Part shown: in pieces, positions 34,634-44,244 of the stretch
How positions within the stretch are numbered: position 1 is the first letter of the stretch
Layout of the letters: every line of letters begins with the position of its first letter
Source: Sulfurospirillum sp. 1612
Lineage (GTDB): Bacteria; Campylobacterota; Campylobacteria; Campylobacterales; Sulfurospirillaceae
Direction: 5' to 3'
DNA: 64,000 nucleotides
Assembly (NCBI RefSeq): GCF_036556685.1
Contig: NZ_CP140614.1
Location: forward strand, 1,364,001-1,428,000
Position numbers and translations under genes: made by a program
The notes under the pieces: model-generated
The model's input: the letters and a program-made list of their open reading frames with translations, nothing else
Databases searched by the model: none
What the model was told of the DNA's origin: nothing

Positions 34634-36183
34634 GCCAACTGCCTTGTGATTTCAGTGCGGATTTTATTAATATGAGTCTCATCTCCCATCACAATCAAAA
34701 TATCTTTGACTCCCAATCGATAGTCCTCTTTTGAGGGATTAAATATAAAGTTGTGTAAATCACCCTCTTTTAAGACTGCTATTGGAATAATATCTAAATC
34801 TTGCATACCTAAATCTGAAATACTTTTGCCCACAAAGTGACTCCCCTCTAAGATATCAATTTCATCCAGAGTCATCCCCTCTTTTCTCAGTAAAATATTG
34901 TCGATGGTATCAAATTTAACACAATTACCAATATACTCCACCCCCACCTCGGCCACGGTCTCATAAGGGAAGATGACATGATCTGCCTTGGCTATCTTGA
35001 ATTTTTTTATGTTTTCATAGCTATTGGAGCGCACAATCACTTCTATTGCATTTCGCTCTGCCTTGATAGTCAACAAAATGGAGAGATTCAGCGCATCATT
35101 TTCTGTTGAAATAACGACTTTTTCGACATCATTGTTGAAGATAATAGTATCGATGGTATCATAATTTGACGCATCGGCTTGCATGTACAAATAGCCTAAA
35201 TTTTTTGCTTCTTGAATCTTCTCTTTATCATGATCTACGACGATGAATTCTTTTTGGGTACGCTTTAATTCTTCTGCTAATACTTGCCCCATCCTTCCAA
35301 ATCCAATCACCACAATCAAATCAGATAATTTTTGTGCCTTTGCTAAAAACTTGTTTTCTCGCACGATTTCTATCTTTTCAGAGAGTGCATTGGTCACGAT
35401 TGAAGTCGCTAATACGAGTATTAAAAATCCCCCACTAATCAAAAACACTGTCACGATTTTTCCACTCAAGGTCACCGGTGTAATATCCCCATAGCCTACC
35501 GTAGATATCGTCGTCATAGCCCAATAGACAGCATCTAAATAAGAGTTTATATTGGGATTATTCCCTACTCCTTCAAATACATAAATAATGGTAGAGGAGA
35601 CCAATACCGCAAAAAGACCCATTAAAAATAAAAACTTAAATTCAAAATTTTTATCATGCAAAATACTAAAAAATGCATTGAAACTTTTGGTGTATCGGAA
35701 CATTTTCAACAAGCGAAAAATCAAAAAAACACGTAAAATTCGCAGAGGCCTAAACATCGGCAATATCGCCAGTAAATCGATGATGGACATCGGAGAGATG
35801 ATGTATTGAACTTTTTTTTGAATTATCATTTTCAAGATAGCCAAAACAGAGGGATTTCGGTTGTAATCAAGCATCTTTTTATGATAAAGAATCACCATCT
35901 TTCGCAAATCAGAACTAATCCAAAATCTACCAAGCCATTCAAAGATAAAAACGCTAATCGCGACATTTTCAACGACCTCAAAGTGGTATGGTATGTGGTG
36001 TCCAATATCATAAATCAGCATCCCCACAGTAGAAAAAACCAAGATGATAATCAAAGCATCAAAATAGGGTTTGATTCGTGATCTTGGATTTTCTAATACA
36101 TCATAAACAAATCTTTTGGCATTTTCATAACTTGAACTCGAATTTAAAAAATATGCAAAAGTTATAAAAAGCCTTGCGAGCAT
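34630..36183 (-). CDS. Voltage-sensor-type potassium channel with RCK domain
   Basis: A 517-residue ion channel. Residues about 45–175 look like a voltage-sensor domain, with an S4-like arginine ladder (RPLRILRVFLIFRLLKMFRY near 145–165). The pore has the K+ selectivity filter TVGYGD (about 235–240). Residues about 290–515 form a TrkA-N/TrkA-C RCK module with an intact GFGRMG loop. It likely mediates regulated potassium flux across the inner membrane. AGGTAGCTAA precedes ATG 36183, right after gatB. Confidence 0.92.
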   Translation of the reverse strand: MLARLFITFAYFLNSSSSYENAKRFVYDVLENPRSRIKPYFDALIIILVFSTVGMLIYDIGHHIPYHFEVVENVAISVFIFEWLGRFWISSDLRKMVILYHKKMLDYNRNPSVLAILKMIIQKKVQYIISPMSIIDLLAILPMFRPLRILRVFLIFRLLKMFRYTKSFNAFFSILHDKNFEFKFLFLMGLFAVLVSSTIIYVFEGVGNNPNINSYLDAVYWAMTTISTVGYGDITPVTLSGKIVTVFLISGGFLILVLATSIVTNALSEKIEIVRENKFLAKAQKLSDLIVVIGFGRMGQVLAEELKRTQKEFIVVDHDKEKIQEAKNLGYLYMQADASNYDTIDTIIFNNDVEKVVISTENDALNLSILLTIKAERNAIEVIVRSNSYENIKKFKIAKADHVIFPYETVAEVGVEYIGNCVKFDTIDNILLRKEGMTLDEIDILEGSHFVGKSISDLGMQDLDIIPIAVLKEGDLHNFIFNPSKEDYRLGVKDILIVMGDETHINKIRTEITRQLA

Positions 36184-37614
36184 TTAGCTACCTAGTTTTT
36201 GGGCAAGTAATGCATTGACTTTCGCAGGATTTGCAGTACCTTTGCTCGCTTTCATCACCTGCCCGACAAAAAATCCGAACAGTTTAGCTTTACCACTTTT
36301 GTATTGTTCCACTTTATCTTCATTTGCTGCTAATATCGTATCAATTAACTCTAAAATAGCACCATCATCACTGACTTGTTTGAGGCCCAGTTTATCAATC
36401 GCATCATCAACACTTACCTCTTCATCTTCTAAAATAAAGTCCAACACTTCTTTGGCTGCTTTACCACTAATCGTAGCATCTTGGATTCTCTTTACGAGAG
36501 TCGCGAGCTTTGGAGCATCTACAGGGCAGTTTTGCAAACTCATGCCATTATTTAAACGACCTTGTAACTCAACACTGAGCCACGTTACACTTGTTTTAGC
36601 ATCAGCACCCAAAGAGAGCATTGTCTCAAAATATTTCGCCATTTCCACACTGCTTGTAATCACTTGTGCGTCGTACGGTTTGATACCAAAATCATTGACC
36701 AAGCGCAACTTCTTTGCATCAGGTAATTCAGGGATTTTGCGGCACTCTTCTAGCATCTCATCGGGAATGATCACCGGCAGAAGGTCAGGATCTGGGAAGT
36801 AGCGATATTCGGCACTATCTTCTTTACCACGCATACTTCGGGTCTCGTCTTTATCGATATCATACAGCCGTGTCTCTTGAACCACTTCTTGTTCATAAAT
36901 ACCATCTTCCCACGCACTCACTTGGCGCTCGATTTCATAGTGAATCGCTTTTTGTATGAATTTAAAAGAGTTAAGATTTTTAATTTCTGCTCGTGTATAA
37001 AGTTTTTCTTCGCCTTTTGGTCGGATAGAGATATTAACATCACAACGGAAACTTCCCTCTTGCATATTGGCATCACTAATATCAAGATATCTCACGATGG
37101 AGTGAAGTTTTTTGAGATATTTGATGGCTTCATCAGCACTTCTCATATCTGGTTCACTGACGATTTCTAAAAGTGGGGTACCGGCACGATTTAAATCCAC
37201 ATGACTCGTAGCACCCATGTGGTTGTTTTTGCCCGCATCTTCTTCAAGATGGGCACGCGTCACACCGATGCGCTTGGTTGTACCATCATCCATATCAATC
37301 AAAATTTCACCGCCTTCGACGATTGGAATCTCAAATTGACTGATTTGATACCCTTTTGGAAGATCCGGATAAAAATAATTTTTTCTGTTAAATATGGATT
37401 TTTGATGCACCGTAGCATTGATAGCCGTACCAAATGCAATGGCTTTTTTCACCGCTTCTTTATTCAGTACGGGGAGTGCTCCAGGGAGTGCCAGACAAAC
37501 AGGGCACACATGAGTATTGGGTTCGTCTCCAAAACTGGTTGGACAATTACAAAAGATTTTCGTTTTTGTATTTAATTGCGTATGTACTTCTAAACCGATA
37601 ATAACTTCAAACAT
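36184..37614 (-). CDS. gatB: Asp-tRNA(Asn)/Glu-tRNA(Gln) amidotransferase subunit B
   Basis: Kinase and tRNA-binding subunit of GatCAB, which converts misacylated Glu-tRNA(Gln) or Asp-tRNA(Asn). The start [20 protein letters not shown] (3–22) is the family hallmark; the zinc-type cysteines ([16 protein letters not shown]) and the [16 protein letters not shown] segment follow. The C-terminal YqeY-like tail (about 330–476) is complete. At 476 residues it is full length. AAAGG lies upstream of ATG 37614. Confidence 0.97.
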   Translation of the reverse strand: MFEVIIGLEVHTQLNTKTKIFCNCPTSFGDEPNTHVCPVCLALPGALPVLNKEAVKKAIAFGTAINATVHQKSIFNRKNYFYPDLPKGYQISQFEIPIVEGGEILIDMDDGTTKRIGVTRAHLEEDAGKNNHMGATSHVDLNRAGTPLLEIVSEPDMRSADEAIKYLKKLHSIVRYLDISDANMQEGSFRCDVNISIRPKGEEKLYTRAEIKNLNSFKFIQKAIHYEIERQVSAWEDGIYEQEVVQETRLYDIDKDETRSMRGKEDSAEYRYFPDPDLLPVIIPDEMLEECRKIPELPDAKKLRLVNDFGIKPYDAQVITSSVEMAKYFETMLSLGADAKTSVTWLSVELQGRLNNGMSLQNCPVDAPKLATLVKRIQDATISGKAAKEVLDFILEDEEVSVDDAIDKLGLKQVSDDGAILELIDTILAANEDKVEQYKSGKAKLFGFFVGQVMKASKGTANPAKVNALLAQKLGS

Positions 37615-37670
37615 CTATAAAACCTTTAATTTTTATAGACTTATTTTAACATTAATTTCTTTTAAATTCT

Positions 37671-37979
37671 CTAAACTTTGGTATTGCTCTCTTGGAGTTC
37701 GACTAATTTTTCCAATAATTTCGTCTGTTTTTTTACTTCTCGGAGTTTGTCAAATTGGATTTGTATCAATTCAAAAAGAACAACAAAAAAGAAACCAACC
37801 AATGAGCCAAGAAAAGCACCAAAGATTGCGATTAAAAGACCAAGATGATAGAAGTTTGTAAAAAGTGTGAAAGCGCCTACTACGACAAGGGCCCAAGCGG
37901 CACCTTGTAGTAGGCTCAGTAGTTTTTCAAAAAATGATTGTCGTTGCATCAATTCTGGCGTTATATTAGTGGTCTTCAC
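37671..37979 (-). CDS. Unknown two-helix membrane protein, 102 aa
   Basis: Unrecognised. Two hydrophobic helices (about 24–45 and 47–70) with a glycine-rich turn are followed by an amphipathic or coiled-coil C-terminus (about 72–100). It starts at GTG 37979, overlapping the end of atpB by 14 bases; ATG 37949 is an alternative. No strong ribosome site is visible for either, so coupling to atpB is likely. Its place after the F0 subunit a gene hints at an ATP-synthase accessory role, but no motif supports this. Confidence 0.7.
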   Translation of the reverse strand: MKTTNITPELMQRQSFFEKLLSLLQGAAWALVVVGAFTLFTNFYHLGLLIAIFGAFLGSLVGFFFVVLFELIQIQFDKLREVKKQTKLLEKLVELQESNTKV

Positions 37980-38643
37980 TAATCAAAACAGCACCCGCAA
38001 GATAGACATAGGTCAAAATCATGAAGATAAACGTCTGCAATATGGCAGAGAACACCAACAAGGCATAAGCAGGAAGTGGTGCAATCCATGGTGCTAACAT
38101 CAAGATAACAGCCAAAAATAAATCATCACCTTTGATATTTCCAAATAATCGAAATGAAAGTGAGATGATTCGTGATAAATGTGAGACGATTTCGATTGGG
38201 AACATTAAAGGGGCTAAAATTTTCAAAGGTCCCATAAAATGGCCAAAATAATGGATAAATCCATTAACCCTTAAGCCTTCAAAATTATAATATACAAATA
38301 CAATAAGTGCCAAGGCAATCGTCATATTTAAGTTACCAGATGGTGACTCAAATCCTGGGATTATACCCATAACATTGGCGAAGAATATCATCAAACCCAG
38401 TGTTCCGACCAATGGAAGATATTTTCTTGAAAGGTCTTCTCCTATGACATCTTTACCCATGGATAGTATGCCTTCTAGATAAGCTTCCATGACATTTTGG
38501 GCGCCTCTTGGAACTAATTGCAACGAACTCGTAGCAAGCTTAGCAATCACCAAGACTATAACCGCAACGAGAAGCATGTGAGATACAAAAAGATAACTGT
38601 ATCCATGATCTACAAGGCCTAAGAATGTAAATGGTTCATTCAT
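37966..38643 (-). CDS. atpB: ATP synthase F0 subunit a
   Basis: Membrane subunit that forms the proton half-channels next to the c-ring. The 225 residues include about five to six helices and the essential arginine helix [18 protein letters not shown] (about 155–172). No sodium-type ligand set is obvious by eye. AAGGAAG precedes ATG 38643. As in other Campylobacterota, atpB stands apart from the remaining atp genes. Confidence 0.96.
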   Translation of the reverse strand: MNEPFTFLGLVDHGYSYLFVSHMLLVAVIVLVIAKLATSSLQLVPRGAQNVMEAYLEGILSMGKDVIGEDLSRKYLPLVGTLGLMIFFANVMGIIPGFESPSGNLNMTIALALIVFVYYNFEGLRVNGFIHYFGHFMGPLKILAPLMFPIEIVSHLSRIISLSFRLFGNIKGDDLFLAVILMLAPWIAPLPAYALLVFSAILQTFIFMILTYVYLAGAVLISEDH

Positions 38644-38706
38644 TACGCGACTTCCTTTTAAATATTTTTACAGATTTTATCCAAAATTGATTTAATAATT
38701 GATTAA

Positions 38707-39456
38707 CTAGAGTAAATTTTCTTGACCCAGACGATACAATGCAAAATCAAACCGTACCGGATCACGTGGATCGAGTGCTTTCAAAGCATTTGTCAATTCA
38801 AGTACGGCTTTAAAATCATACGTCTTTCTCTGGATTAAGCCTAGCTTTTTTCCGACATTAAACGTATGCGTATCCAAAGGAATCAAGAGGTCTTTTGTAT
38901 CCACATGCGACCACAATCCAAGATCTAACGCATCCTTTCGCACCATCCATCTTAAAAACATATGCCATCTTTTATAAGGGGCTGATGGGGTTTTCTTGGG
39001 TATTTTTCCAATCAAAAATTCATAACCGCGTGAACGGTAAGGATTAGTAGAATAAAGGGCATCAATGAGCATAAAAATACCATCCATCACATCATGCTTT
39101 TGCTTGTATCCTTGCATAAAAATTGATTCAAGCGATGTACTTTGCTTGAGTTTTTGCAAGGTCAAAAAAATTTCTTGCGTATCCTGAGTCGTTTGAAAAC
39201 GATAATAATGATGTGTTATAGTCGTTTGGATGGCTTGTGCATCATGATCTAACAATGAGAAATCCAACGTCTTGAGAAATTTCACAATCATCATGGCATT
39301 TCCATAAGAGTACATTGCACAAATTAACGCGATATATTCATCCCTATAAGGAGCAGCAACCAATAGAGGATCTGGTTTTTGATCGTGAATCTCTTTCTTA
39401 TTGTCGCGTTTTGCGGCTTCTGAGAGCAGTAGGTCAAAAACACTTTTTTTAGACAC
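38707..39456 (-). CDS. TIGR02757/DUF2400 family protein
   Basis: A 249-residue soluble protein matching the TIGR02757 family (DUF2400), by the RDEYIALICAMYSYGNAMMI region (about 35–55), the YRFQTTQD segment (about 88) and the late PLDTHTFNVGKKLGL region (about 193–207). The arrangement recalls helix-hairpin-helix DNA glycosylases, but activity has not been shown to my knowledge. It starts at GTG 39456, with AGAGATATT ahead, overlapping the OppC-type gene by eight bases. Confidence 0.88.
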   Translation of the reverse strand: MSKKSVFDLLLSEAAKRDNKKEIHDQKPDPLLVAAPYRDEYIALICAMYSYGNAMMIVKFLKTLDFSLLDHDAQAIQTTITHHYYRFQTTQDTQEIFLTLQKLKQSTSLESIFMQGYKQKHDVMDGIFMLIDALYSTNPYRSRGYEFLIGKIPKKTPSAPYKRWHMFLRWMVRKDALDLGLWSHVDTKDLLIPLDTHTFNVGKKLGLIQRKTYDFKAVLELTNALKALDPRDPVRFDFALYRLGQENLL

Positions 39457-40258
39457 TTAATATCTCTTTTTCATTGGTTTTACTTTGCAGAAAATCGGAG
39501 ATATTAATCAATGAAAATGTCACCAAGAAAATCATAAAACCCGGAAAAAAGCTAAGCCACCACGCGATATCAATCACCTCTTTACCTTCACTGATAATGG
39601 TTCCCCAGCTGATTTGCGGTGGATTGATACCAATACCCAAAAAGCTCAGTCCACTTTCTGCCAAAATCGAGCCACTCACTCCAAAGGTAAAACTAATCAA
39701 AAAGATAGGGGCAATCAAAGGCAAATAGTATTTTATAATAATTTTAAGTGGATGTACCTTTGCTATCTTCAATATCTTAATAAAAGGCATATGAGAAATC
39801 GCAAAACTTTCACTACGTATCATCCGTGCCATCCCCATCCAACCGGTCACAGAGATGACAATGATGAGTACCAAAATAGAAGCATTGACATAACTCACCA
39901 GCGCCAAAAGGAGAAAAAACGTAGGAAAAGTCAAGAAAAGATCTATCATGATCACGATGCCTTTGTCCACGGTGCCTTTAAAATATCCCGCACTAATTCC
40001 TATCATGACGCCAACAAAACTAGCAATCAAGGCACTAAAAACACCAATACTAAGAGAGACCCTACCCCCTTGCATCAAACGAGCGAGCAAATCTCTACCG
40101 AGCCTATCGGTACCGCACCAATGCTCCCATGATGGACTGAGTAAAATCGCATGATAATCAAAATCATACGGCGATACTCGATAAAAATAAGGCAATATAA
40201 ATGAAAAGACAAATACAAAAACAATCGTAAAAGTACTCAGAAGTGGTATGCGTTTCAA
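39449..40258 (-). CDS. Orphan OppC/DppC-type ABC permease
   Basis: A 269-residue peptide or nickel-type ABC permease with an N-terminal helix, a periplasmic loop ending HWCGTDRLGRDLLARLMQGG (about 47–66), then five helices. The EAA loop lies at about 150–170, and SGLSFLGIGINPPQISWGT (near 215) is a strong family signature. It starts at TTG 40258 with AGGA five bases ahead. No partner permease, ATPase or binding protein is adjacent, so the remaining subunits must lie elsewhere. It follows flgK by 15 bases. Confidence 0.9.
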   Translation of the reverse strand: MKRIPLLSTFTIVFVFVFSFILPYFYRVSPYDFDYHAILLSPSWEHWCGTDRLGRDLLARLMQGGRVSLSIGVFSALIASFVGVMIGISAGYFKGTVDKGIVIMIDLFLTFPTFFLLLALVSYVNASILVLIIVISVTGWMGMARMIRSESFAISHMPFIKILKIAKVHPLKIIIKYYLPLIAPIFLISFTFGVSGSILAESGLSFLGIGINPPQISWGTIISEGKEVIDIAWWLSFFPGFMIFLVTFSLINISDFLQSKTNEKEILSV

Positions 40259-40272
40259 TGGAGTCCTAGCAA

Positions 40273-42123
40273 TTATGTTTTGATACCCAATAGGGTTGTC
40301 AACATTTGATCAATCGTCGTAATCACTTTCGCATTGGCGCCATAAGCAGCTTGAAATTTAATCAAATTGGTCAATTCCTGATCAGTACTAACCCCACTGA
40401 TGGATTGAAATTCTGTCTGTACCGTCTGAAACAGTGCATTAGAAGTATCCACATTATTGCCTGCTTGTTCACCATCACTTGCAATCTCCGTGGTAATGGC
40501 TCCATAATAACCAGAGAGTTGTTCTTGTGTGATTGTATTATTTGAACCATAAAAGTTAACATTATCATATTGTAATTGCACCATGGCATTGGCCACATCA
40601 TTATTACCATCAATTGGGGCTTTATACCCTTGTACTGAGGCGGGATTCTCTTCATAAACATCATTCACTTTGATATCTTTGGCATTGGTACCGCTAAAGA
40701 ATTGATTGATTCCTATGGTTCCGGGGAAATTTGTCCCATTGTCTTCGATTGATATTTTATAAGCCCCAGAGACATTGCTACTGGTTGGGGTGAGAGAAAA
40801 GGTAGAGCCATTATATTGTGCTGTAAATTTACTGTTGATATCATTGGTATTATTGTTATCATGATTGTTATCTGTTGGAGCATTGATTTGTTTGACAATA
40901 CTATCACTGATGCTATTATCATCCATCGTCGTTGTGCCATCGATGGTGATGGTTTTCCTACCTACTTCTGTACCGGCATTATCATACATCACCACATCAA
41001 AAGATCCGGTGTTGATATGTTTATCGGTGTTGACCAGTATCGTATTGGCATCTAAATTCTCTTGCGCAGGAGTGGTCATACTTGTGCTCGCACTTTGTGC
41101 ATAGATAGTATTGGTTTGTGTTATCAGTGTATTGGCAAAGCTATCTAGTTTATCAATATAATCTTGCAACACACCATCACTCGGGAATCCGCCTTGTGAA
41201 GTCGTGTCAAAAGTTCGTCCTCTAATATCGAGAATCGCGCCCAATTTCCCACCTGAAATCTTATCCGTAAGGTTCGCTTTTGTTCCATCTTGGGAGACAC
41301 TATAAACAGAGTAATAATTACTTTGATTACTCACATTTTCAGCTACCAATGGACGAAAAGTCGGGCCATCAACGAAAGAATTGCCCGCAATATTGATATT
41401 ATAATCATTGCCTTGGTCTGTCGCATTGCTATCAATAATATTTTGCGTTGAGACATTGCCTTTAAACACTGCAATATCCAAAAGTTTTGATAGATTAAGC
41501 TCAAGATTGTCTCTTTGGTCTCTTAAATCATTAGCATTATTGCCACTCACGCTCTCCGCGGTTGCAATGCTTTTGTTCAAATCAGCAATCTGTTGCCCTA
41601 ATGTATTGATTTCATTAATATTTGCTTTTACCTGATCATTCAAAGAGTCTTGTAATGTTCGTAATTGATCGCGTGTGTTAGAAATATTGGCAGAAAGTGT
41701 CACGGCACTTTGAACCAGCGAAACTTTTTGAGAAGCATCACTCGCATTTGTCGTCACATCATTCCACGCATTAAAATAATTGCTTAAATCTTGTGAAATA
41801 CCCGAGCCTTGCAAATCCGGAAAATAGCCCGCTATCTCTTCGAGTGTTTGTTGGGAATATTGATTGTAAGAGAGTTGGTTGGAAGAATCTTTGAGCCTTT
41901 GATACACAAATTCATCATGAATTCTCTCAATAGAGGTGACTGTGACTCCCGTGCCAACACTTCCTGGTGAAACACTCAAAGGCGTGGAGGCAGATGTGAC
42001 AATTCTCTGTCTGGTATAGTAATCATTATTGGCATTGGAGATATTTTGTCCCGTTACCGAAGTGGCAAGTTCTGAGGCACTAAGTCCGGAATATCCTGTA
42101 TTTAGTGTACTAAAAAGACTCAT
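40273..42123 (-). CDS. flgK: Flagellar hook-associated protein FlgK (HAP1)
   Basis: First hook–filament junction protein. The 616 residues have the conserved N-terminus (STLNTGYSGLSASELATSV at 5–23; GQNISNANNDYYTRQRI near 25–41) and a C-terminal helix (SNALFQTVQTEFQSISGVST then NLIKFQAAYGANAKVI), with a large Ser/Thr/Asn/Asp-rich middle. The last flagellar gene of the flgM–flgN–flgK group, it overlaps flgN by one base. Expected to be sigma-28 dependent through the promoter upstream of flgM. Confidence 0.95.
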   Translation of the reverse strand: MSLFSTLNTGYSGLSASELATSVTGQNISNANNDYYTRQRIVTSASTPLSVSPGSVGTGVTVTSIERIHDEFVYQRLKDSSNQLSYNQYSQQTLEEIAGYFPDLQGSGISQDLSNYFNAWNDVTTNASDASQKVSLVQSAVTLSANISNTRDQLRTLQDSLNDQVKANINEINTLGQQIADLNKSIATAESVSGNNANDLRDQRDNLELNLSKLLDIAVFKGNVSTQNIIDSNATDQGNDYNINIAGNSFVDGPTFRPLVAENVSNQSNYYSVYSVSQDGTKANLTDKISGGKLGAILDIRGRTFDTTSQGGFPSDGVLQDYIDKLDSFANTLITQTNTIYAQSASTSMTTPAQENLDANTILVNTDKHINTGSFDVVMYDNAGTEVGRKTITIDGTTTMDDNSISDSIVKQINAPTDNNHDNNNTNDINSKFTAQYNGSTFSLTPTSSNVSGAYKISIEDNGTNFPGTIGINQFFSGTNAKDIKVNDVYEENPASVQGYKAPIDGNNDVANAMVQLQYDNVNFYGSNNTITQEQLSGYYGAITTEIASDGEQAGNNVDTSNALFQTVQTEFQSISGVSTDQELTNLIKFQAAYGANAKVITTIDQMLTTLLGIKT

Positions 42124-42551
42124 TATGCTCTCACTTTCAACAAGGTTGCCGGCGTACGATTGGCTTTTTTGTAACCTTCGAGTTCGCGCGGAAAGATTTT
42201 ATCTAACAATGTATTATAAAATTCACTCACTATCACAACAAATTTAGCATACTGTTTATTGACACTCTTTAGCTCTGTCAATTTGATTTTCATTTCATTA
42301 AGTAGCGTTTTTTGTTCTTCATTTAAGATTGATTCTAAATCCATACCTTTGTTGTTTGAAACCATTTTAATGAGTTCATTATCTAACAAAGATTTTTTAT
42401 TTTCAAACGCTTTTACTAAATCATTTTTGATTTTTGTTCTCTCAAAAACAAGCTCATGATTGGCTTCTTTGATATCTTCGATATCTTTTTTTGTCAAGTC
42501 AATCAAATGATCAATATCATCTAGAGAACTTTTAAGATAGTGTAGCAACAT
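42123..42551 (-). CDS. flgN: FlgN-type export chaperone
   Basis: A 142-residue, almost entirely helical, highly charged protein with long amphipathic helices (about 5–60 and 70–120). Gene position between flgM and flgK and the size match FlgN, which guards FlgK and FlgL before export. Primary sequence identity to FlgN families is low, so the call rests largely on context. AAAAGGATTTAT precedes ATG 42551. Confidence 0.75.
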   Translation of the reverse strand: MLLHYLKSSLDDIDHLIDLTKKDIEDIKEANHELVFERTKIKNDLVKAFENKKSLLDNELIKMVSNNKGMDLESILNEEQKTLLNEMKIKLTELKSVNKQYAKFVVIVSEFYNTLLDKIFPRELEGYKKANRTPATLLKVRA

Positions 42552-42569
42552 ATAAATCCTTTTACAAGG

Positions 42570-42767
42570 CTAAATAAGTTCCTCAAAGACAGATTGTGCA
42601 GTTTTTTGAATATCCACGTGATACGTACCGTTTTTAATCTGCTCTTTTATAGAGTCGACTTTATTTAACACTTTGTTTTCTTTTACTTGGGCTGTGCCCT
42701 TTTTCTCTTGAGAATTTTGTGTATTCTGCAAGATCGCCGTATTGGTGGCGTTTATATTTGAAATCAT
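42570..42767 (-). CDS. flgM: Anti-sigma-28 factor FlgM
   Basis: A 65-residue inhibitor of FliA (sigma-28), exported once the hook is complete to release late gene expression. The N-terminal half is low-complexity and disordered (Asn/Gln/Thr-rich); the C-terminal half (KVDSIKEQIKNGTYHVD, then TAQSVFEELI, about 36–65) matches the sigma-binding helices. AGGGG precedes ATG 42767. Its own sigma-28 promoter at 42817–42843 implies a negative feedback loop. A small stem (GTATCTTTAGATAC) sits in its leader. Confidence 0.88.
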   Translation of the reverse strand: MISNINATNTAILQNTQNSQEKKGTAQVKENKVLNKVDSIKEQIKNGTYHVDIQKTAQSVFEELI

Positions 42768-42816
42768 CTTGAACCCCTTTAGTATCTAAAGATACATACT
42801 ATTCTTCTTTAATACT

Positions 42817-42843
42817 ATATCGTCACATCATGATAAAACTTAA
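42817..42843 (-). promoter_or_regulatory. Sigma-28 promoter for flgM–flgN–flgK
   Basis: The minus strand reads TTAAGTTT-N11-GACGATAT, a close FliA match with the correct spacing. It overlaps the last codons of flgJ by four bases, so flgM can be read both from this site and by read-through from the sigma-54 promoter of flgI. Confidence 0.75.
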
Positions 42844-43133
42844 CCTTTTTGTTTGAGAAAATTAAATAGGATTTGACTCAATCCAAATTTTCCTCCCATG
42901 GATTCACTAATAGCATCATTATACATCGAATGATAAATACCATCTCCAGCACTTTTTCCAAAGAGTGGATTGTCATTTTTCATCGACACATCCAAAACTT
43001 TTTTGATAAAAAAAGCTTCAAATTTATCCGTTTGCTCTTTGAGTTTCACATCATTTTCCTTGGATAAATCAGATGCAATGTTCACTTTACCGATGTAAGA
43101 TTTGGCAATACTATTATCAATTGTGTTTGTCAT
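42840..43133 (-). CDS. flgJ: FlgJ-type rod-binding protein
   Basis: A 97-residue protein equal to the N-terminal rod-scaffolding half of FlgJ (DKFEAFFIKKVLDVSM at about 36–51; GKSAGDGIYHSMYNDAISESM near 59–79). The muramidase domain found in enterobacterial FlgJ is absent, as is normal in Campylobacterota. GGAG precedes ATG 43133, which overlaps the flgI stop by one base. Confidence 0.88.
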   Translation of the reverse strand: MTNTIDNSIAKSYIGKVNIASDLSKENDVKLKEQTDKFEAFFIKKVLDVSMKNDNPLFGKSAGDGIYHSMYNDAISESMGGKFGLSQILFNFLKQKG

Positions 43134-44191
43134 TATATAATCTCCAATTTCGCATTGATGGCACCGGCTCGTTTGATATTTTCGATAATCGATATAATAT
43201 CCTTCGGTGTCGCTCCTAGCTTGTGCAAAGCTCTGGTGATGTTAGCAATCGTGATATCCTTTTCTTTCATGTTGAGTTCATTTTGATTGACTGCGATTTT
43301 AACACCATCCCCTAGATTCACTTGTTCTTTACCTTTTGGCATCACTTTTCTTGGCTCAATTTTGATGGTAATATCACCGTGTGTGATGATAATAGGTGAC
43401 ACATGGATACCAATGCCACTGACGACGGTGCCTGTGCGTTCATCGATGACAATTTTCTCCTCTTTTTCATATTTCACATTCACATTTTCCATCTTGGCTA
43501 GAAATGCTACCATAGAAAGATTATCTGGTTTTTTTAATCGAATAGTACGAGGATCTATCGCTGTTGCGACGTTTTGTTCAAAATAAGTGTTTAATGTTTT
43601 TTCTATTGTTATGGCGGTATTAAAGTCTGAATGTTTCAAACTCAAATCAGCAAATTTTTTATCATACAAATCATACGCGACATCGCGTTCAACAATCGCA
43701 CCATTAAAAATCGTGCCGTTGGTAGCATGATTGACCTGTCCTTTGCTCCTTTTTGGATTCATTCCCCCAATCGTAATGGAGCCTTGTGCTAACGCATAAA
43801 TCTTCCCATCGACCCCTTTTAAAGCGGTGAGTAAAAGCGTCCCACCTTGAAGCGATTTGGCATCTCCAATTGAAGAGATGACAACGTCCATCTTGTCCCC
43901 TTGTCTCGCAAAGGCACCCAATTTTGTCGTTACAATAACCGCCGCAACATTTTTGGATTTGATATCAGAGGAAGAAATTTTGACATTCACCGTCTGCAAA
44001 AGATTGGCCAATGAACGCAGTGTGAATTTAGATGACGTGCCATCGCCCGTTCCATTGAGCCCGACAACTAAGCCGTATCCGATGAGTTGGTTTTCTCTCA
44101 CACCAATGATATTAGCAATATTTTTAATCTTCTCCGCTTGCAAAAAAGAGAGGTTTGATAATATAAGACACAATAGTATGAAGCGCTTCAT
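43133..44191 (-). CDS. flgI: Flagellar P-ring protein FlgI
   Basis: Forms the periplasmic P-ring bushing around the rod. Start ATG 44191 is six bases after AAAGG; an ATG two codons upstream is too close to that site. The 352 residues start with a signal peptide (1–19, ending FLQA). Signatures include NQLIGYGLVVGLNGTGDGT (about 32–50) and, late, NITRALHKLGATPKDIISI. Preceded by a perfect sigma-54 promoter, so it is a middle-class flagellar gene, heading flgI–flgJ–flgM–flgN–flgK. Confidence 0.95.
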   Translation of the reverse strand: MKRFILLCLILSNLSFLQAEKIKNIANIIGVRENQLIGYGLVVGLNGTGDGTSSKFTLRSLANLLQTVNVKISSSDIKSKNVAAVIVTTKLGAFARQGDKMDVVISSIGDAKSLQGGTLLLTALKGVDGKIYALAQGSITIGGMNPKRSKGQVNHATNGTIFNGAIVERDVAYDLYDKKFADLSLKHSDFNTAITIEKTLNTYFEQNVATAIDPRTIRLKKPDNLSMVAFLAKMENVNVKYEKEEKIVIDERTGTVVSGIGIHVSPIIITHGDITIKIEPRKVMPKGKEQVNLGDGVKIAVNQNELNMKEKDITIANITRALHKLGATPKDIISIIENIKRAGAINAKLEII

Positions 44192-44221
44192 TGTCATCCT
44201 TTGGTTTAATTACCAAAGATA

Positions 44222-44239
44222 AAGCAATTTATGTTCCAA
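44222..44239 (-). promoter_or_regulatory. Sigma-54 promoter for flgI–flgJ
   Basis: The minus strand reads TTGGAACATAAATTGCTT, matching TTGGAAC-N5-TTGCTT exactly. It lies about 30 bases before flgI and just after the histidine kinase stop codon. Confidence 0.9.
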
Positions 44240-44244
44240 AAAAC

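Noticed and set aside
36215-36802. Long open frame antisense to gatB (195 codons)
   Set aside because: It is fully contained in gatB, with Ser/Leu-rich composition typical of antisense shadows.
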